A stretch of DNA of 64,000 nucleotides, taken from assembly GCF_003987645.1 (NCBI RefSeq), contig NZ_NGKA01000005.1, positions 1 to 64,000 of the forward strand. The letters run 5' to 3'. This document shows positions 18,096-27,019 of the stretch, piece after piece (the first letter of the stretch is position 1; every line of letters starts with the position of its first letter). The translations under genes were made by a program, and so were the position numbers. The DNA is from Vagococcus elongatus. Its GTDB lineage: Bacteria; Bacillota; Bacilli; Lactobacillales; Vagococcaceae. The notes beneath the pieces were generated by a model. The model made no database searches and was not told the DNA's origin. It saw only the letters and a program-made list of their open reading frames with translations.

Positions 18096-18953
18096 GTGAA
18101 AAAAATCTTGAAATTTTCTATATTTTTTTTAAGTGTTTTTTTTCTGAGTAGTTGTAGTGAATTAGTGGATCATGGAGAGTCTATAACAGTGGTAGGGTCA
18201 TCTGCTATGCAGCCTCTTGCTGAAGCAGCTGGTGAAGAGTTTAGTAGTCGAAATTTAGGAAAATTTATTAACGTTCAAGGTGGCGGAAGCGGCACCGGTT
18301 TAAGCCAAGTTCAGGCAGGAGCCGTGGATATTGGAAATTCAGATGTGTTTGCCGAAGAAAAAGATGGTATTGATGCAGATAAGTTAGTTGGGTTTAAAGT
18401 CGCTGTAGTTGGTATCACGCCGATTGTAAATAAGGAAGTCGAAGTGGATGATGTCAGCATGGATCAATTGAGACGGATTTTTACCGGTGAGATAACGAAC
18501 TGGAAAGAAGTAGGCGGCAAAGATCAAAGCATAGTTTTAATCAATCGGGCATCAGGAAGCGGGACAAGGTCAACATTTGAACGTTGGGTTTTAGATGGTG
18601 AACCAGCAAAAAGAGCACAAGAACAAGATTCAACTGGTATGGTTCGTCAAATCGTAAGCACCACCCCGGGAGCTATCAGCTATGTTGCCTTTTCGTATGT
18701 TAATGAAGACGTCCACCCGCTGACAATCGACGGTGTGGCTCCGACGGATGAAAATGTTATTATTAACCGATGGACGATTTGGTCCTACGAACACATGTAT
18801 ACTAAAGGGGAACCAACTGGTTTGACCAAAGATTATATCAATTTTGTTTTGTCTGACGATGTTCAAAAAGGTATGGTTGGGCAGTTAGGATATATTCCAG
18901 TCACCTCAATGAAAGTTGAGCGTAATGCCGCTGGAGAAATCATAAAAAAATAA
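18096..18953 (+). CDS. pstS: PstS, phosphate-binding lipoprotein
   Basis: This 285-residue substrate-binding protein captures phosphate for the Pst importer. The signal peptide ends with the lipobox LSSC, with Cys20 as the lipidation site. It starts at GTG 18096 behind a perfect AGGAGG; in-frame ATGs further upstream lack ribosome sites and would bury the signal peptide. Family motifs are VVGSSAMQPLAEA, GGGSGTGLSQ and RASGSGTRSTF, the phosphate-contacting loops of PstS. It is the first gene of pstSCABB-phoU. Confidence 0.94.
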   Translation: MKKILKFSIFFLSVFFLSSCSELVDHGESITVVGSSAMQPLAEAAGEEFSSRNLGKFINVQGGGSGTGLSQVQAGAVDIGNSDVFAEEKDGIDADKLVGFKVAVVGITPIVNKEVEVDDVSMDQLRRIFTGEITNWKEVGGKDQSIVLINRASGSGTRSTFERWVLDGEPAKRAQEQDSTGMVRQIVSTTPGAISYVAFSYVNEDVHPLTIDGVAPTDENVIINRWTIWSYEHMYTKGEPTGLTKDYINFVLSDDVQKGMVGQLGYIPVTSMKVERNAAGEIIKK

Positions 18954-19017
18954 CTAATGATAGTAATCAAATGAATCTTATTATATAAAAACGCGAAAAA
19001 CTAGGAGGGTAACATCT

Positions 19018-19941
19018 TTGGAAGATATTCAAAGGAGATTGCTTCAAAAGTCTAAGAAAGCCAGATTGGAGCAGATCGGTAAAACCGTCAGTTTTATATG
19101 TATTTTATTTATAGTAGTGGTTGTGGCGGCGATTTTTTACTTTGTCATGAGTAAAGGACTGGCAACATTTGTTAAAGATGGTGTGAATTTTTTTGATTTT
19201 CTTTTTGGAACGGAATGGAGTCCCGGAACAGTTGGAGCTGATGGGAAACCTCTAACAGGAGCCCTGCCGATGATTGTAGGTTCTTTTCTGGTGACATTGC
19301 TTTCTGCGATTGTGGCTACTCCTTTTGCTATAGGTGCCGCAGTGTTTATGACTGAAATTTCACCGAAAATCGGTAAAAAAATATTACAGCCAGTGATTGA
19401 ATTGCTTGTGGGAATACCATCAGTAGTTTATGGATTTGTTGGTTTGACGGTCGTAGTCCCAGTGGTGCGCCGAACATTTGGAGGCAGCGGTTTTGGTATT
19501 TTAGCCGGAACCTTTGTGCTATTTGTCATGATTTTACCAACTGTTACCTCGATGACAGTGGATGCTTTGACTGCCGTTCCACGTCATTACCGGGAAGCTT
19601 CATTGGCCCTTGGTGCCACAAGATGGCAGACCACATACAAGGTGGTGCTGCGTGCCGCTATTCCAGGTATTTTAACCGCTGTGGTGTTCGGTATGGCCCG
19701 TGCTTTTGGTGAGGCTTTGGCAATTCAAATGGTAATAGGTAATGCAGCCATTATGCCTGCCAGTCTGATAACCCCAGCTTCTACCTTAACCAGTATTCTG
19801 ACTATGGGAATCGGAAATACAATCATGGGAACTTTGGAAAACAATGTGTTATGGTCCTTGGCAATGCTGCTATTGTTGATGTCCTTATTCTTTAATATTC
19901 TGATTCGAATCATCGGAAAGAAAGGAGAATTTAAATCATGA
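19018..19941 (+). CDS. pstC: PstC, phosphate ABC permease
   Basis: This 307-residue inner-membrane subunit has six predicted helices, the first at about 25-47. The EAA-type loop EASLALGATRWQT contacts the ATPase. It starts at TTG 19018, supported by AGGAGGGT seven bases upstream; there is no better ATG. It overlaps pstA by four bases (ATGA), so the two permease subunits are coupled. Confidence 0.94.
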   Translation: MEDIQRRLLQKSKKARLEQIGKTVSFICILFIVVVVAAIFYFVMSKGLATFVKDGVNFFDFLFGTEWSPGTVGADGKPLTGALPMIVGSFLVTLLSAIVATPFAIGAAVFMTEISPKIGKKILQPVIELLVGIPSVVYGFVGLTVVVPVVRRTFGGSGFGILAGTFVLFVMILPTVTSMTVDALTAVPRHYREASLALGATRWQTTYKVVLRAAIPGILTAVVFGMARAFGEALAIQMVIGNAAIMPASLITPASTLTSILTMGIGNTIMGTLENNVLWSLAMLLLLMSLFFNILIRIIGKKGEFKS

Positions 19942-20822
19942 CATCGAAAAAAGCTGATAAGATTTCAACAGTCATTTTATATATTATTTCCAGCATGATT
20001 GTTCTCATCTTAGCCGGATTGATTACTTATATTTTAGCACGGGGATTACCTCATATCTCTTGGGAATTTTTAACGCAACCAGCGAAAACATTTCAAGCTG
20101 GCGGCGGTATCGGCATTCAATTGTTCAATTCATTTTATTTATTGCTGATTACGATGATTATAAGTGTCCCTATTTCATTAGGGGCAGGAATTTATCTTTC
20201 TGAATATGCTAAGAAGAATTGGCTGACAGATTTTATTAGGACCGCGATTGAAATTCTTAGTTCTTTGCCTTCTGTGGTCGTCGGTTTATTTGGCTTTTTG
20301 GTTTTTGTTGTACAAGCAGGACTAGGGTTTTCAATTATTTCCGGCGCCTTGGCTTTAACTTTCTTTAACTTGCCCTTGTTGACTAGAAATGTTGAGGAAT
20401 CTTTAAAAGCTGTTCATTTTACACAAAGAGAAGCCGGATTGGCACTAGGTTTATCACGCTGGGAGACAGTCACGCGAGTAGTCGTGCCGGAAGCTCTGCC
20501 TGGGATTTTAACGGGTGTGATTTTAGGTGCGGGTCGTATTTTTGGGGAGGCAGCGGCTTTGATTTACACTGCAGGACAAAGTGCCCCAGCCCTTGATTTC
20601 ACTAACTGGAATCCATTGAATATCTCAAGTCCTCTAAATCTTTTCAGACAAGCTGAGACATTGGCTGTGCATATCTGGAAAGTAAATAGTGAAGGAACAA
20701 TGCCTGATGGACCACAAGTATCTGCTGGCGCTTCTGCAGTTTTGATTATTGCTGTCTTGATGTTTAATCTTTTTGCTCGCTTTCTTGGGAAGAAAATCCA
20801 TAAAAAAATTACCTCAGCTTAG
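19938..20822 (+). CDS. pstA: PstA, phosphate ABC permease
   Basis: This 294-residue permease pairs with PstC. It has about six membrane helices, and the EAA loop REAGLALGLSRWETVTRVV lies in the expected cytoplasmic position. It is coupled to pstC through ATGA. Length and order match other pst operons. Confidence 0.94.
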   Translation: MTSKKADKISTVILYIISSMIVLILAGLITYILARGLPHISWEFLTQPAKTFQAGGGIGIQLFNSFYLLLITMIISVPISLGAGIYLSEYAKKNWLTDFIRTAIEILSSLPSVVVGLFGFLVFVVQAGLGFSIISGALALTFFNLPLLTRNVEESLKAVHFTQREAGLALGLSRWETVTRVVVPEALPGILTGVILGAGRIFGEAAALIYTAGQSAPALDFTNWNPLNISSPLNLFRQAETLAVHIWKVNSEGTMPDGPQVSAGASAVLIIAVLMFNLFARFLGKKIHKKITSA

Positions 20823-20837
20823 TGAAGGAGTCAGTGA

Positions 20838-21641
20838 ATGAAAGAATATAATTTGTCAGACCGTCACATAATCAGTCTTAAAGAAGAAAAATTAGCACTA
20901 TCGACGGATGACTTACATGTTTGGTATGGAACAAATGAAGCTATAAAAGGAGTCTCTTTAGACTTTGAACAAAATAAAATCACCTCCCTTATCGGTCCGT
21001 CCGGCTGTGGTAAATCAACGTATTTACGTTCGCTGAACCGGATGAATGATGAGATTGCCGGAACAAAAATCACAGGAGAAGTGTTGTACGAAGGTGTTGA
21101 CATAAATTCTCCTCAAGTAGATGTTTATGAGATGCGTAAACACATCGGAATGGTTTTTCAGAAGCCTAATCCTTTCAGCAAGTCAATTTATGAAAATGTC
21201 ACCTTTGCTTTGAAACAACATGGGGAAAAAAATAAAAGAGTTCTGGATGATATTGTAGAGAGCAGTTTAAAACAAGCAGCTTTGTGGGATGAAGTGAAAG
21301 ATTCTCTTGATAAAAGTGCCTTGGCGTTGTCAGGTGGGCAGCAGCAGCGCTTGTGTATTGCAAGAGCTATTGCAATGAAACCGGACATTTTGCTTTTAGA
21401 TGAACCGGCAAGTGCTTTGGATCCAATTTCTACAGGAAAGGTCGAAGAAACTCTCTTGAATTTGAAGGAACATTATACGATTATCATTGTTACCCACAAT
21501 ATGCAGCAGGCTGCCAGAATTAGTGATTATACAGCCTTCTTTTATGTTGGACATGTGATTGAATATGACCAGACGAGTAAAATATTTACACGTCCGAAAA
21601 TTAAAGCAACGGAAGATTATGTTTCTGGACATTTTGGCTAA
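20838..21641 (+). CDS. pstB: PstB, phosphate ABC ATPase (first copy)
   Basis: This 267-residue ATPase has the Walker [10 protein letters not shown] near 53, signature [14 protein letters not shown] and Walker [13 protein letters not shown]. The PstB hallmark LNRMND follows the P-loop. It has about 20 extra N-terminal residues compared with the second copy. Tandem pstB genes are common in Lactobacillales and may work with the same permease under different conditions. Confidence 0.94.
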   Translation: MKEYNLSDRHIISLKEEKLALSTDDLHVWYGTNEAIKGVSLDFEQNKITSLIGPSGCGKSTYLRSLNRMNDEIAGTKITGEVLYEGVDINSPQVDVYEMRKHIGMVFQKPNPFSKSIYENVTFALKQHGEKNKRVLDDIVESSLKQAALWDEVKDSLDKSALALSGGQQQRLCIARAIAMKPDILLLDEPASALDPISTGKVEETLLNLKEHYTIIIVTHNMQQAARISDYTAFFYVGHVIEYDQTSKIFTRPKIKATEDYVSGHFG

Positions 21642-21656
21642 GGAGGGATTAGAGTC

Positions 21657-22403
21657 GTGATAGAATCAAGAGATTTACATCTGTTCTATGGAAAAAAAGA
21701 AGCGTTAAAAGGTATCAATCTAACGATTAATAAAGGTGAAATTACAGCTTTGATCGGTCCTTCTGGGTGTGGAAAGTCAACATTTTTAAGAACATTGAAT
21801 CGAATGAACGATTTGATTCCTAATGTGACTATTACCGGTAACGTTCTTTACAACAATGAAAATATTTACAATCCTCAAACAGATATTGTAGAATTGAGAA
21901 AGAAGATAGGAATGGTGTTTCAACAACCGAATCCTTTTCCATTCTCCGTTTACGAAAATGTTGTGTATGGTTTAAAATTAGAAGGAAAAAGACCAAAAGA
22001 AGAGCTTGATGAAATCGTTGAGACTAGTTTGAAAGATGCAGCTGTTTGGGATGACGTTAAGGATAAATTAGACAAAAGTGCGTTAGCATTGTCTGGCGGT
22101 CAACAGCAGCGTGTGTGTATCGCGCGGGTTCTTGCGGTCAAACCAGAAGTTATTTTGCTGGATGAACCTACAAGTGCGTTGGATCCGGTTTCCAGCGGTA
22201 AAATAGAAAATATGTTATTTGAATTGAAGCATCAGTACACAATGATCATTGTTACTCACAACATGCAACAAGCGTCAAGAATTTCTGATAGAACAGCGTT
22301 CTTTTTGGATGGCAAGCTGATAGAGTTTGACAAAACCAAAAAAATATTTTTAAATCCTTCAGAAAAGAAAACGGAAGAATACATCTCAGGGAAGTTCGGT
22401 TAA
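21657..22403 (+). CDS. pstB: PstB, phosphate ABC ATPase (second copy)
   Basis: This 248-residue paralogue of the preceding gene has the P-loop GPSGCGKST near 32, [14 protein letters not shown] and [11 protein letters not shown]. It starts at GTG 21657 with AAGGAGGGAT upstream. The two copies are clearly diverged in sequence, so the duplication is old and not an assembly repeat. Confidence 0.94.
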   Translation: MIESRDLHLFYGKKEALKGINLTINKGEITALIGPSGCGKSTFLRTLNRMNDLIPNVTITGNVLYNNENIYNPQTDIVELRKKIGMVFQQPNPFPFSVYENVVYGLKLEGKRPKEELDEIVETSLKDAAVWDDVKDKLDKSALALSGGQQQRVCIARVLAVKPEVILLDEPTSALDPVSSGKIENMLFELKHQYTMIIVTHNMQQASRISDRTAFFLDGKLIEFDKTKKIFLNPSEKKTEEYISGKFG

Positions 22404-22514
22404 TAGGATTATTTGCTTTCAAAGTGAGAGAAATCTATCAAAACCATGTGGGGTAATCACTGCACATTAAAAAAACTAGTGAAATATCATTAAATTTAAG
22501 GAGAGGATGTCACG

Positions 22515-23186
22515 ATGCTAAGAACACAATTTGAAGAAGATTTAGCGAATCTCCATCGCCAATTTTATGAAATGGGGAGAATGGTAAGTTCAGCAGTTGA
22601 TAAATCAGTCAAATCTTTTATTAGACACGATAAAGAGATTGCTCAAGGAGTCATTGATGACGATGTGGAAATTAACGAAGCAGAGCTGCAGCTAGAGAAA
22701 AAAAGTTTGGAAATGATAGCTTTACAACAACCGGTAACGAAAGACTTACGCATCATCATAACAGTAATGAAAGCTGTGTCTGATTTGGAAAGAATCGGTG
22801 ACCATGCAGTTGCAATTGCAAAGTCAACGATTCGTGTCAAAGGCGAAACGAGAATACTGGAAGTAGAAGAAAAAATTTCTGAAATGTCAGATGCAGTAAA
22901 AGAACTCCTAGATGAAGTGATGGCAGCCTACATTGAAAATGACGAAGGCAAAGCACGGGAAATCGCTAAAAAAGATAGTGCAGTGAATCAGCATTTTTCA
23001 GAAATATATAAAATGAGTATCGAGGAAATGAAAAGAAATCCTGATACCATTGTTGGGGGCACCGATTATCTTCAAGTGGCAGGGTTTCTTGAAAGAATCG
23101 GGGACTATGTTACAAATATCTGTGAGTGGATTGTCTATCTGCAAACAGGGAAAATATTGGAGCTAAATACGAACAGGACTGAATAA
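22515..23186 (+). CDS. phoU: PhoU, phosphate-signalling regulator
   Basis: This 223-residue all-helical protein has two PhoU repeats. Each carries the metal-binding E/D-x3-D type motif (DLERIGDHAVAIA near 93 and FLERIGDYVTNICEW near 190). It links Pst activity to the PhoR/PhoP sensor and dampens phosphate uptake. It is the last gene of the pst operon, 110 bases after pstB, with its own ribosome site AAGGAGAGG and followed by a terminator. Confidence 0.95.
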   Translation: MLRTQFEEDLANLHRQFYEMGRMVSSAVDKSVKSFIRHDKEIAQGVIDDDVEINEAELQLEKKSLEMIALQQPVTKDLRIIITVMKAVSDLERIGDHAVAIAKSTIRVKGETRILEVEEKISEMSDAVKELLDEVMAAYIENDEGKAREIAKKDSAVNQHFSEIYKMSIEEMKRNPDTIVGGTDYLQVAGFLERIGDYVTNICEWIVYLQTGKILELNTNRTE

Positions 23187-23197
23187 CATTGTTTGGA

Positions 23198-23240
23198 AAA
23201 CACTTAGAGAGCGATTTAATGCGACTCTAGGTGTTTTTTT
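23198..23240 (+). terminator. Terminator of the pst-phoU operon
   Basis: AAACACTTAGAG pairs with CTCTAGGTGTTT (one GU), with an internal GCG/CGC-like loop, and a run of Ts. Confidence 0.88.
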
Positions 23241-23253
23241 GTTTTCATCTGAA

Positions 23254-23298
23254 TGTAATAAAAATGTAAAATACCTAATACATAAAGTGTGGTATAGT
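23254..23298 (+). promoter_or_regulatory. WalR-type box and -10 of the M23 hydrolase gene
   Basis: TGTAAT-N5-TGTAAA (23254-23270) fits the WalR/YycF consensus of two TGTWAH hexamers 11 bases apart. The -10 box TATAGT (23293-23298) begins 22 bases later, and no -35 box is present. Genes for cell-wall hydrolases are the known WalR targets. Confidence 0.65.
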
Positions 23299-23340
23299 TG
23301 AGTAAGTTAAATGAAAAGTAAAAAAAGAGGGATTTAATTC

Positions 23341-24579
23341 ATGAAAAAATATATTGCTTTATTGTCAGTTATTTCTATAACTGCTGTGGCGCCTTTGACG
23401 GTCCAAGCAGATTCAATTGACTCAAAAATTAATGAAGTAGATACAACAATTAATGATTTAAAGCAACAAAAACAATCTGCTGAAAATAAGTTAGCTGCCT
23501 TAGATGGCCAGATTGCAACTTTGGAAGTTGAAGTAGAAAAAACTTTACAAGAAAAAGTAGCTTTGGAACAAGAAGTAACTGAACTATTGAACGATATAGA
23601 CAATTTGACAAAAGCTATCGAAATGAGAACTGATAAACTTTCGGAACAGGCTCGTGTGACGCAAGTAAATCAAGCGTCAAATTCTTTGCTTCAGGTTGTA
23701 CTTGATTCAGAAAATATTTCTGATGCGGTGACTAAATCATTTGCTTACGGAAAGATAATGAAAGCCAATGATGAAATTGCTACATCTCAAAAAGAAGATA
23801 AAGAAGAATTGAGTCAGAAAAAAGCTGCTTTAGAGGAAAAGCTAGTTTTAGTAGAGGAAAAAACCGCTAGTTTAAAAGTCCAGCAAGATGATTTGAATGC
23901 CAAGAGATATGATCAGGCAATTCTTAAAAAAGAAGTAGAAGCGAACTTGACTAAAGAAACCTCGAAAAAGGATTCTTTATTAAAAGAAAAAGCTGAAATA
24001 GAAGAAAGACAACGTAAAGCAGAAGAAGCAGCGAAAGAAAAAGCTCGGATTGAAGCAGAATACGCTAAAAACATAGCAAATGAACAAGAACAGCTTGTAG
24101 CCCAAGCACAAACGCCTATTTCAAATGGCGGTTCAACTGTAATTGATGCAGGCAATACAACACCGCAAGCAACATCAGGTGCATTTTGTTCACCTTTGAG
24201 CAGCTTGCAAGTGACTAGTCCTTATGGCTATCGTCAAGACCCAACTGGTTTTTCTGGAAATCGTCATGACGGAATAGACTTTGCTGGTGTTACCGGCCAA
24301 AGTGTTTTCGCAAGCTTAGAAGGTACAGTGGTTGCCAGCGGATTTGACGGCAGTGCAGGAAATTATATCATCATTCAACATGGGAATGGCAAATACACAT
24401 ATTATTTACATTTAAGCAGAATTGGTGTAAGCGTAGGTTCCGGTGTCTCAACTGGGCAAGTAATCGGCGCAGTTGGTAATACAGGAAATTCTACCGGCTC
24501 CCACCTCCACTTTGGTATCGCGACTACTCCAAACTGGTCCGGGTTTATGAACCCTGCTCCTTTCCTAGGAATAGGTTAA
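23341..24579 (+). CDS. Secreted coiled-coil M23 peptidoglycan endopeptidase
   Basis: This 412-residue exported protein has a signal peptide (1-22, cut after VQA). Long coiled coils follow at about 25-110 and 145-250, then a linker. A C-terminal LytM/M23 domain has zinc ligands in NRHDGIDFAG (His308, Asp312) and GSHLHFG (His388 and His390). The coiled-coil plus hydrolase layout is that of FtsX-activated enzymes (EnvC, PcsB, CwlO), here with an M23 catalytic domain that would cut peptide cross-bridges. It is monocistronic between terminators. The WalR-type box and proximity to ftsEX support a role in division or growth-linked wall cleavage; direct activation by FtsX is inference. Confidence 0.88.
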   Translation: MKKYIALLSVISITAVAPLTVQADSIDSKINEVDTTINDLKQQKQSAENKLAALDGQIATLEVEVEKTLQEKVALEQEVTELLNDIDNLTKAIEMRTDKLSEQARVTQVNQASNSLLQVVLDSENISDAVTKSFAYGKIMKANDEIATSQKEDKEELSQKKAALEEKLVLVEEKTASLKVQQDDLNAKRYDQAILKKEVEANLTKETSKKDSLLKEKAEIEERQRKAEEAAKEKARIEAEYAKNIANEQEQLVAQAQTPISNGGSTVIDAGNTTPQATSGAFCSPLSSLQVTSPYGYRQDPTGFSGNRHDGIDFAGVTGQSVFASLEGTVVASGFDGSAGNYIIIQHGNGKYTYYLHLSRIGVSVGSGVSTGQVIGAVGNTGNSTGSHLHFGIATTPNWSGFMNPAPFLGIG

Positions 24580-24593
24580 TTTAAACGATAATT

Positions 24594-24635
24594 AAACACA
24601 CTTGAATCAACTTTTTGTGATTCAAGTGTGTTTTT
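24594..24635 (+). terminator. Terminator of the M23 hydrolase gene
   Basis: A perfect 16-base-pair stem (AAACACACTTGAATCA and its complement) with loop ACTTTTTG and a T-run. Confidence 0.92.
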
Positions 24636-25450
24636 GTTATAGAAAAAAATCAAAACTAAAAAAAGATATACAGTGTCACTATTAGTTTTCAAAAATTTAA
24701 TCTAGCGTTAGAAATGTTTTGTCAATGTCTTTCCCTTATCTTAATTTGAAATAATTAATTAAAGAAATCATCAACAGCAGTAGTGATTTGATTCTCATTG
24801 GCAAGATATGATGTATAGGCTGAACATTTTGAATGAATCTATGGCACAGCATACTTATTGGCTCTTGTTTAAATTTACTATAAGTTGTCATTAATGCTCT
24901 TACAAAAGCATAATACAGTTTAACTCAATCAAAACTGCTTTGGTTGATGTATTAGCAAAGTCTACTCATAAAACATTTTTGTAAAAAAATCCTCCTAAAA
25001 GTAATAACTAAAAAAATTCTAATTTAAGAAGAAACGATCATCTTAAGGATTGTCCAAAAGAAGCATAAAACTTTGAAGAAAAAAGTTCTGCATACAATCT
25101 TTCGTGTTAAAATAAAAATAAAGATTTATTCACATTTTCGGGAAATATGATATCCTAATATTATCAATGGAATTTCTGATAATGTTCGCTTTATTTTCAA
25201 AAACATTAAAAAAATAATTTTGACAATCTATCGTGTTCTGTGATAGGAAAACAAGGAAAAACGTTCGCAAACACTATATATTAGTGGTTTTGATTGATTT
25301 GACTTTGGGAATCTAGGGTGTTAACTTTGACATAGGTAAAAAATAATAGGAGTTTTAAAAGGCTAGTCAAAAGGGTTAAATCGAAACTTTCGGGTATAAA
25401 ATGTTGTTAAAAACAATGGGTTTTTATATAAATTGAAAGGGAGTTTTGAG
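24636..25450. other. Long gene-free region before ftcD
   Basis: About 815 bases without a convincing gene. A minus-strand frame of 51 codons (24736-24891) starts with ATG but has no good ribosome site and no recognised similarity. An inverted repeat ATTATCA...TGATAAT lies at 25160-25183. TTGACA occurs at 25222-25227 and 25332-25337, neither with a good -10. The stretch is very AT-rich and may be decayed sequence plus the control region of the folate genes. No T-box or folate riboswitch core was recognised. Confidence 0.5.
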
Positions 25451-26350
25451 ATGGCAAAATTAGTTGAATGTATTCCGAATTTTAGTGAAGGAAGAGATGA
25501 GAGTGTCATCAACGGGTTAGTAGAGACAGCTAAGAGTGTTAGTGGAGTTACACTTTTAGATTATTCTTCCGATGCAAGTCATAACAGAAGTGTGTTTACA
25601 CTGGTGGGAGATGTTGAGGGAATTCAAGAAGCAGCATTTAATTTAGTGAAATTTGCCAGTGAACATATTGATATGACAAAACATAAAGGTGAACATCCTC
25701 GGATGGGGGCAACAGATGTGGTGCCTTTTGTTCCGATAAAAGATATGACCATAGAAGAATGTGTGGAGATTTCAAAAAAAGTGGCAAAGCGTATCAACGA
25801 TGAACTCCACATTCCGATATTTTTATATGAAGCATCTGCCGTTTCATCAGATCGTGTCAATTTAGCACGGGTCAGGAAGGGTCAGTTCGAAGGAATGCCA
25901 GAAAAATTGCTGCAGGAAGAATGGGCACCAGATTTTGGTGAAAGAAAAATACATCCCACCGCTGGTATCACAGCCGTAGGTGCCAGAATGCCTCTTGTCG
26001 CATTTAACGTTAATCTTGACACCTCTGATATCACGATTGCCAACAAAATTGCTAAAATTGTTCGTGCTTCCGGCGGCGGTTTTAAGTATTGTAAGGGAAT
26101 CGGTGTGATGCTTGAAGACCGAAATATCGCTCAGGTTTCTATGAACATGGTCAACTTTGAAGGGACACCATTGTACCGTGTATTTGAAACCATTCGTTTC
26201 GAAGCTCAAAGGTATGGTGTCAATATTATCGGCAGTGAAGTGATAGGTTTGACACCAGCTAAGGCGCTGATTGATACAGCAGAGTACTATTTGAAAATCG
26301 AAGAGTTTGATTATGCTAAACAAGTGTTGGAAAATCATTTATTAAATTAA
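25451..26350 (+). CDS. ftcD: Glutamate formimidoyltransferase
   Basis: This 299-residue enzyme transfers the formimino group of N-formimino-glutamate, a histidine breakdown product, to tetrahydrofolate. It begins MAKLVECIPNFSEGRDE, the family N-terminus; other family marks are SHNRSVFTLVG, HPRMGATDVVPF and FVPIKDMTIEECVE. ATG 25451 follows GAAAGGGAG; the upstream in-frame start lacks a site. It is a single-domain enzyme, with the cyclodeaminase encoded separately just downstream. It is the first gene of ftcD-fchA-fhs. Confidence 0.93.
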   Translation: MAKLVECIPNFSEGRDESVINGLVETAKSVSGVTLLDYSSDASHNRSVFTLVGDVEGIQEAAFNLVKFASEHIDMTKHKGEHPRMGATDVVPFVPIKDMTIEECVEISKKVAKRINDELHIPIFLYEASAVSSDRVNLARVRKGQFEGMPEKLLQEEWAPDFGERKIHPTAGITAVGARMPLVAFNVNLDTSDITIANKIAKIVRASGGGFKYCKGIGVMLEDRNIAQVSMNMVNFEGTPLYRVFETIRFEAQRYGVNIIGSEVIGLTPAKALIDTAEYYLKIEEFDYAKQVLENHLLN

Positions 26351-26368
26351 ATTTGAGGTGATAAATTA

Positions 26369-26995
26369 ATGAAATTAGTTGATTTACAAGTAAAGGAATT
26401 TATGTCAGTTTTGGGTTCCAACGAACCGGCACCAGGGGGCGGGTCAGCGTCTGCATTGGCAGCCGCCATGGGTGTGTCCTTGGTCAAAATGGTCGGCGAG
26501 TTGACTATAGGGAAAAAAAGATATGTAGAAAATGAAGCGCTGATTCAAAAAATATTAGAAGAATCCGCCCGGCTCCAAGAAGAATTGCTCGCAGCGATTG
26601 ACAAGGACACAGAAGCATTTAATGAAGTCTCTGCCGTATTTTCAATGCCTAAGGAAACTGAAGAGGACAAAACGGTGAGACGTGAAGCAATGCAAAAAGC
26701 CTTGCAAGGGGCAGCAATATCCCCCTATGAAATGATGGTGATAAGTGTTGCTGCTCTGAGAGTGACCAAACAGGCAGTTGGGAAATCCAATGTGAATGCA
26801 GCCAGTGATTTAGGTGTAGCTGCTTTGAATTTGAAATCAGGTTTGCAGGGTGCGTGGCTGAATGTTTTGATTAATCTATCAAGTATCCAAGATCAGTCAT
26901 TTGTTGAAAAATATCGAGGGGCAGGGGAAGCACTGCTTGTAGAAAGTACAGCATTAGCAGACAGTATTTATGATGAAGTGTTAACACTTATATAA
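26369..26995 (+). CDS. fchA: Formimidoyltetrahydrofolate cyclodeaminase
   Basis: This 208-residue protein converts 5-formimino-THF to 5,10-methenyl-THF and ammonia. It carries the family signature APGGGSASALAAAMG near residue 22 and is otherwise helical. It sits 18 bases after ftcD and 24 before fhs. Together they feed one-carbon units from formiminoglutamate into the folate pool. Length fits the stand-alone bacterial form. Confidence 0.92.
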   Translation: MKLVDLQVKEFMSVLGSNEPAPGGGSASALAAAMGVSLVKMVGELTIGKKRYVENEALIQKILEESARLQEELLAAIDKDTEAFNEVSAVFSMPKETEEDKTVRREAMQKALQGAAISPYEMMVISVAALRVTKQAVGKSNVNAASDLGVAALNLKSGLQGAWLNVLINLSSIQDQSFVEKYRGAGEALLVESTALADSIYDEVLTLI

Positions 26996-27019
26996 AAGGA
27001 AAGGGAGTTATTGGTTAAT

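Noticed and set aside
21000-22403. Two pstB genes as an assembly duplication
   Set aside because: The copies differ throughout in sequence and length, so they are true paralogues.
24636-25450. Tetrahydrofolate riboswitch before ftcD/fhs
   Set aside because: Expected from function, but I could not find the conserved folate-binding core in the region.
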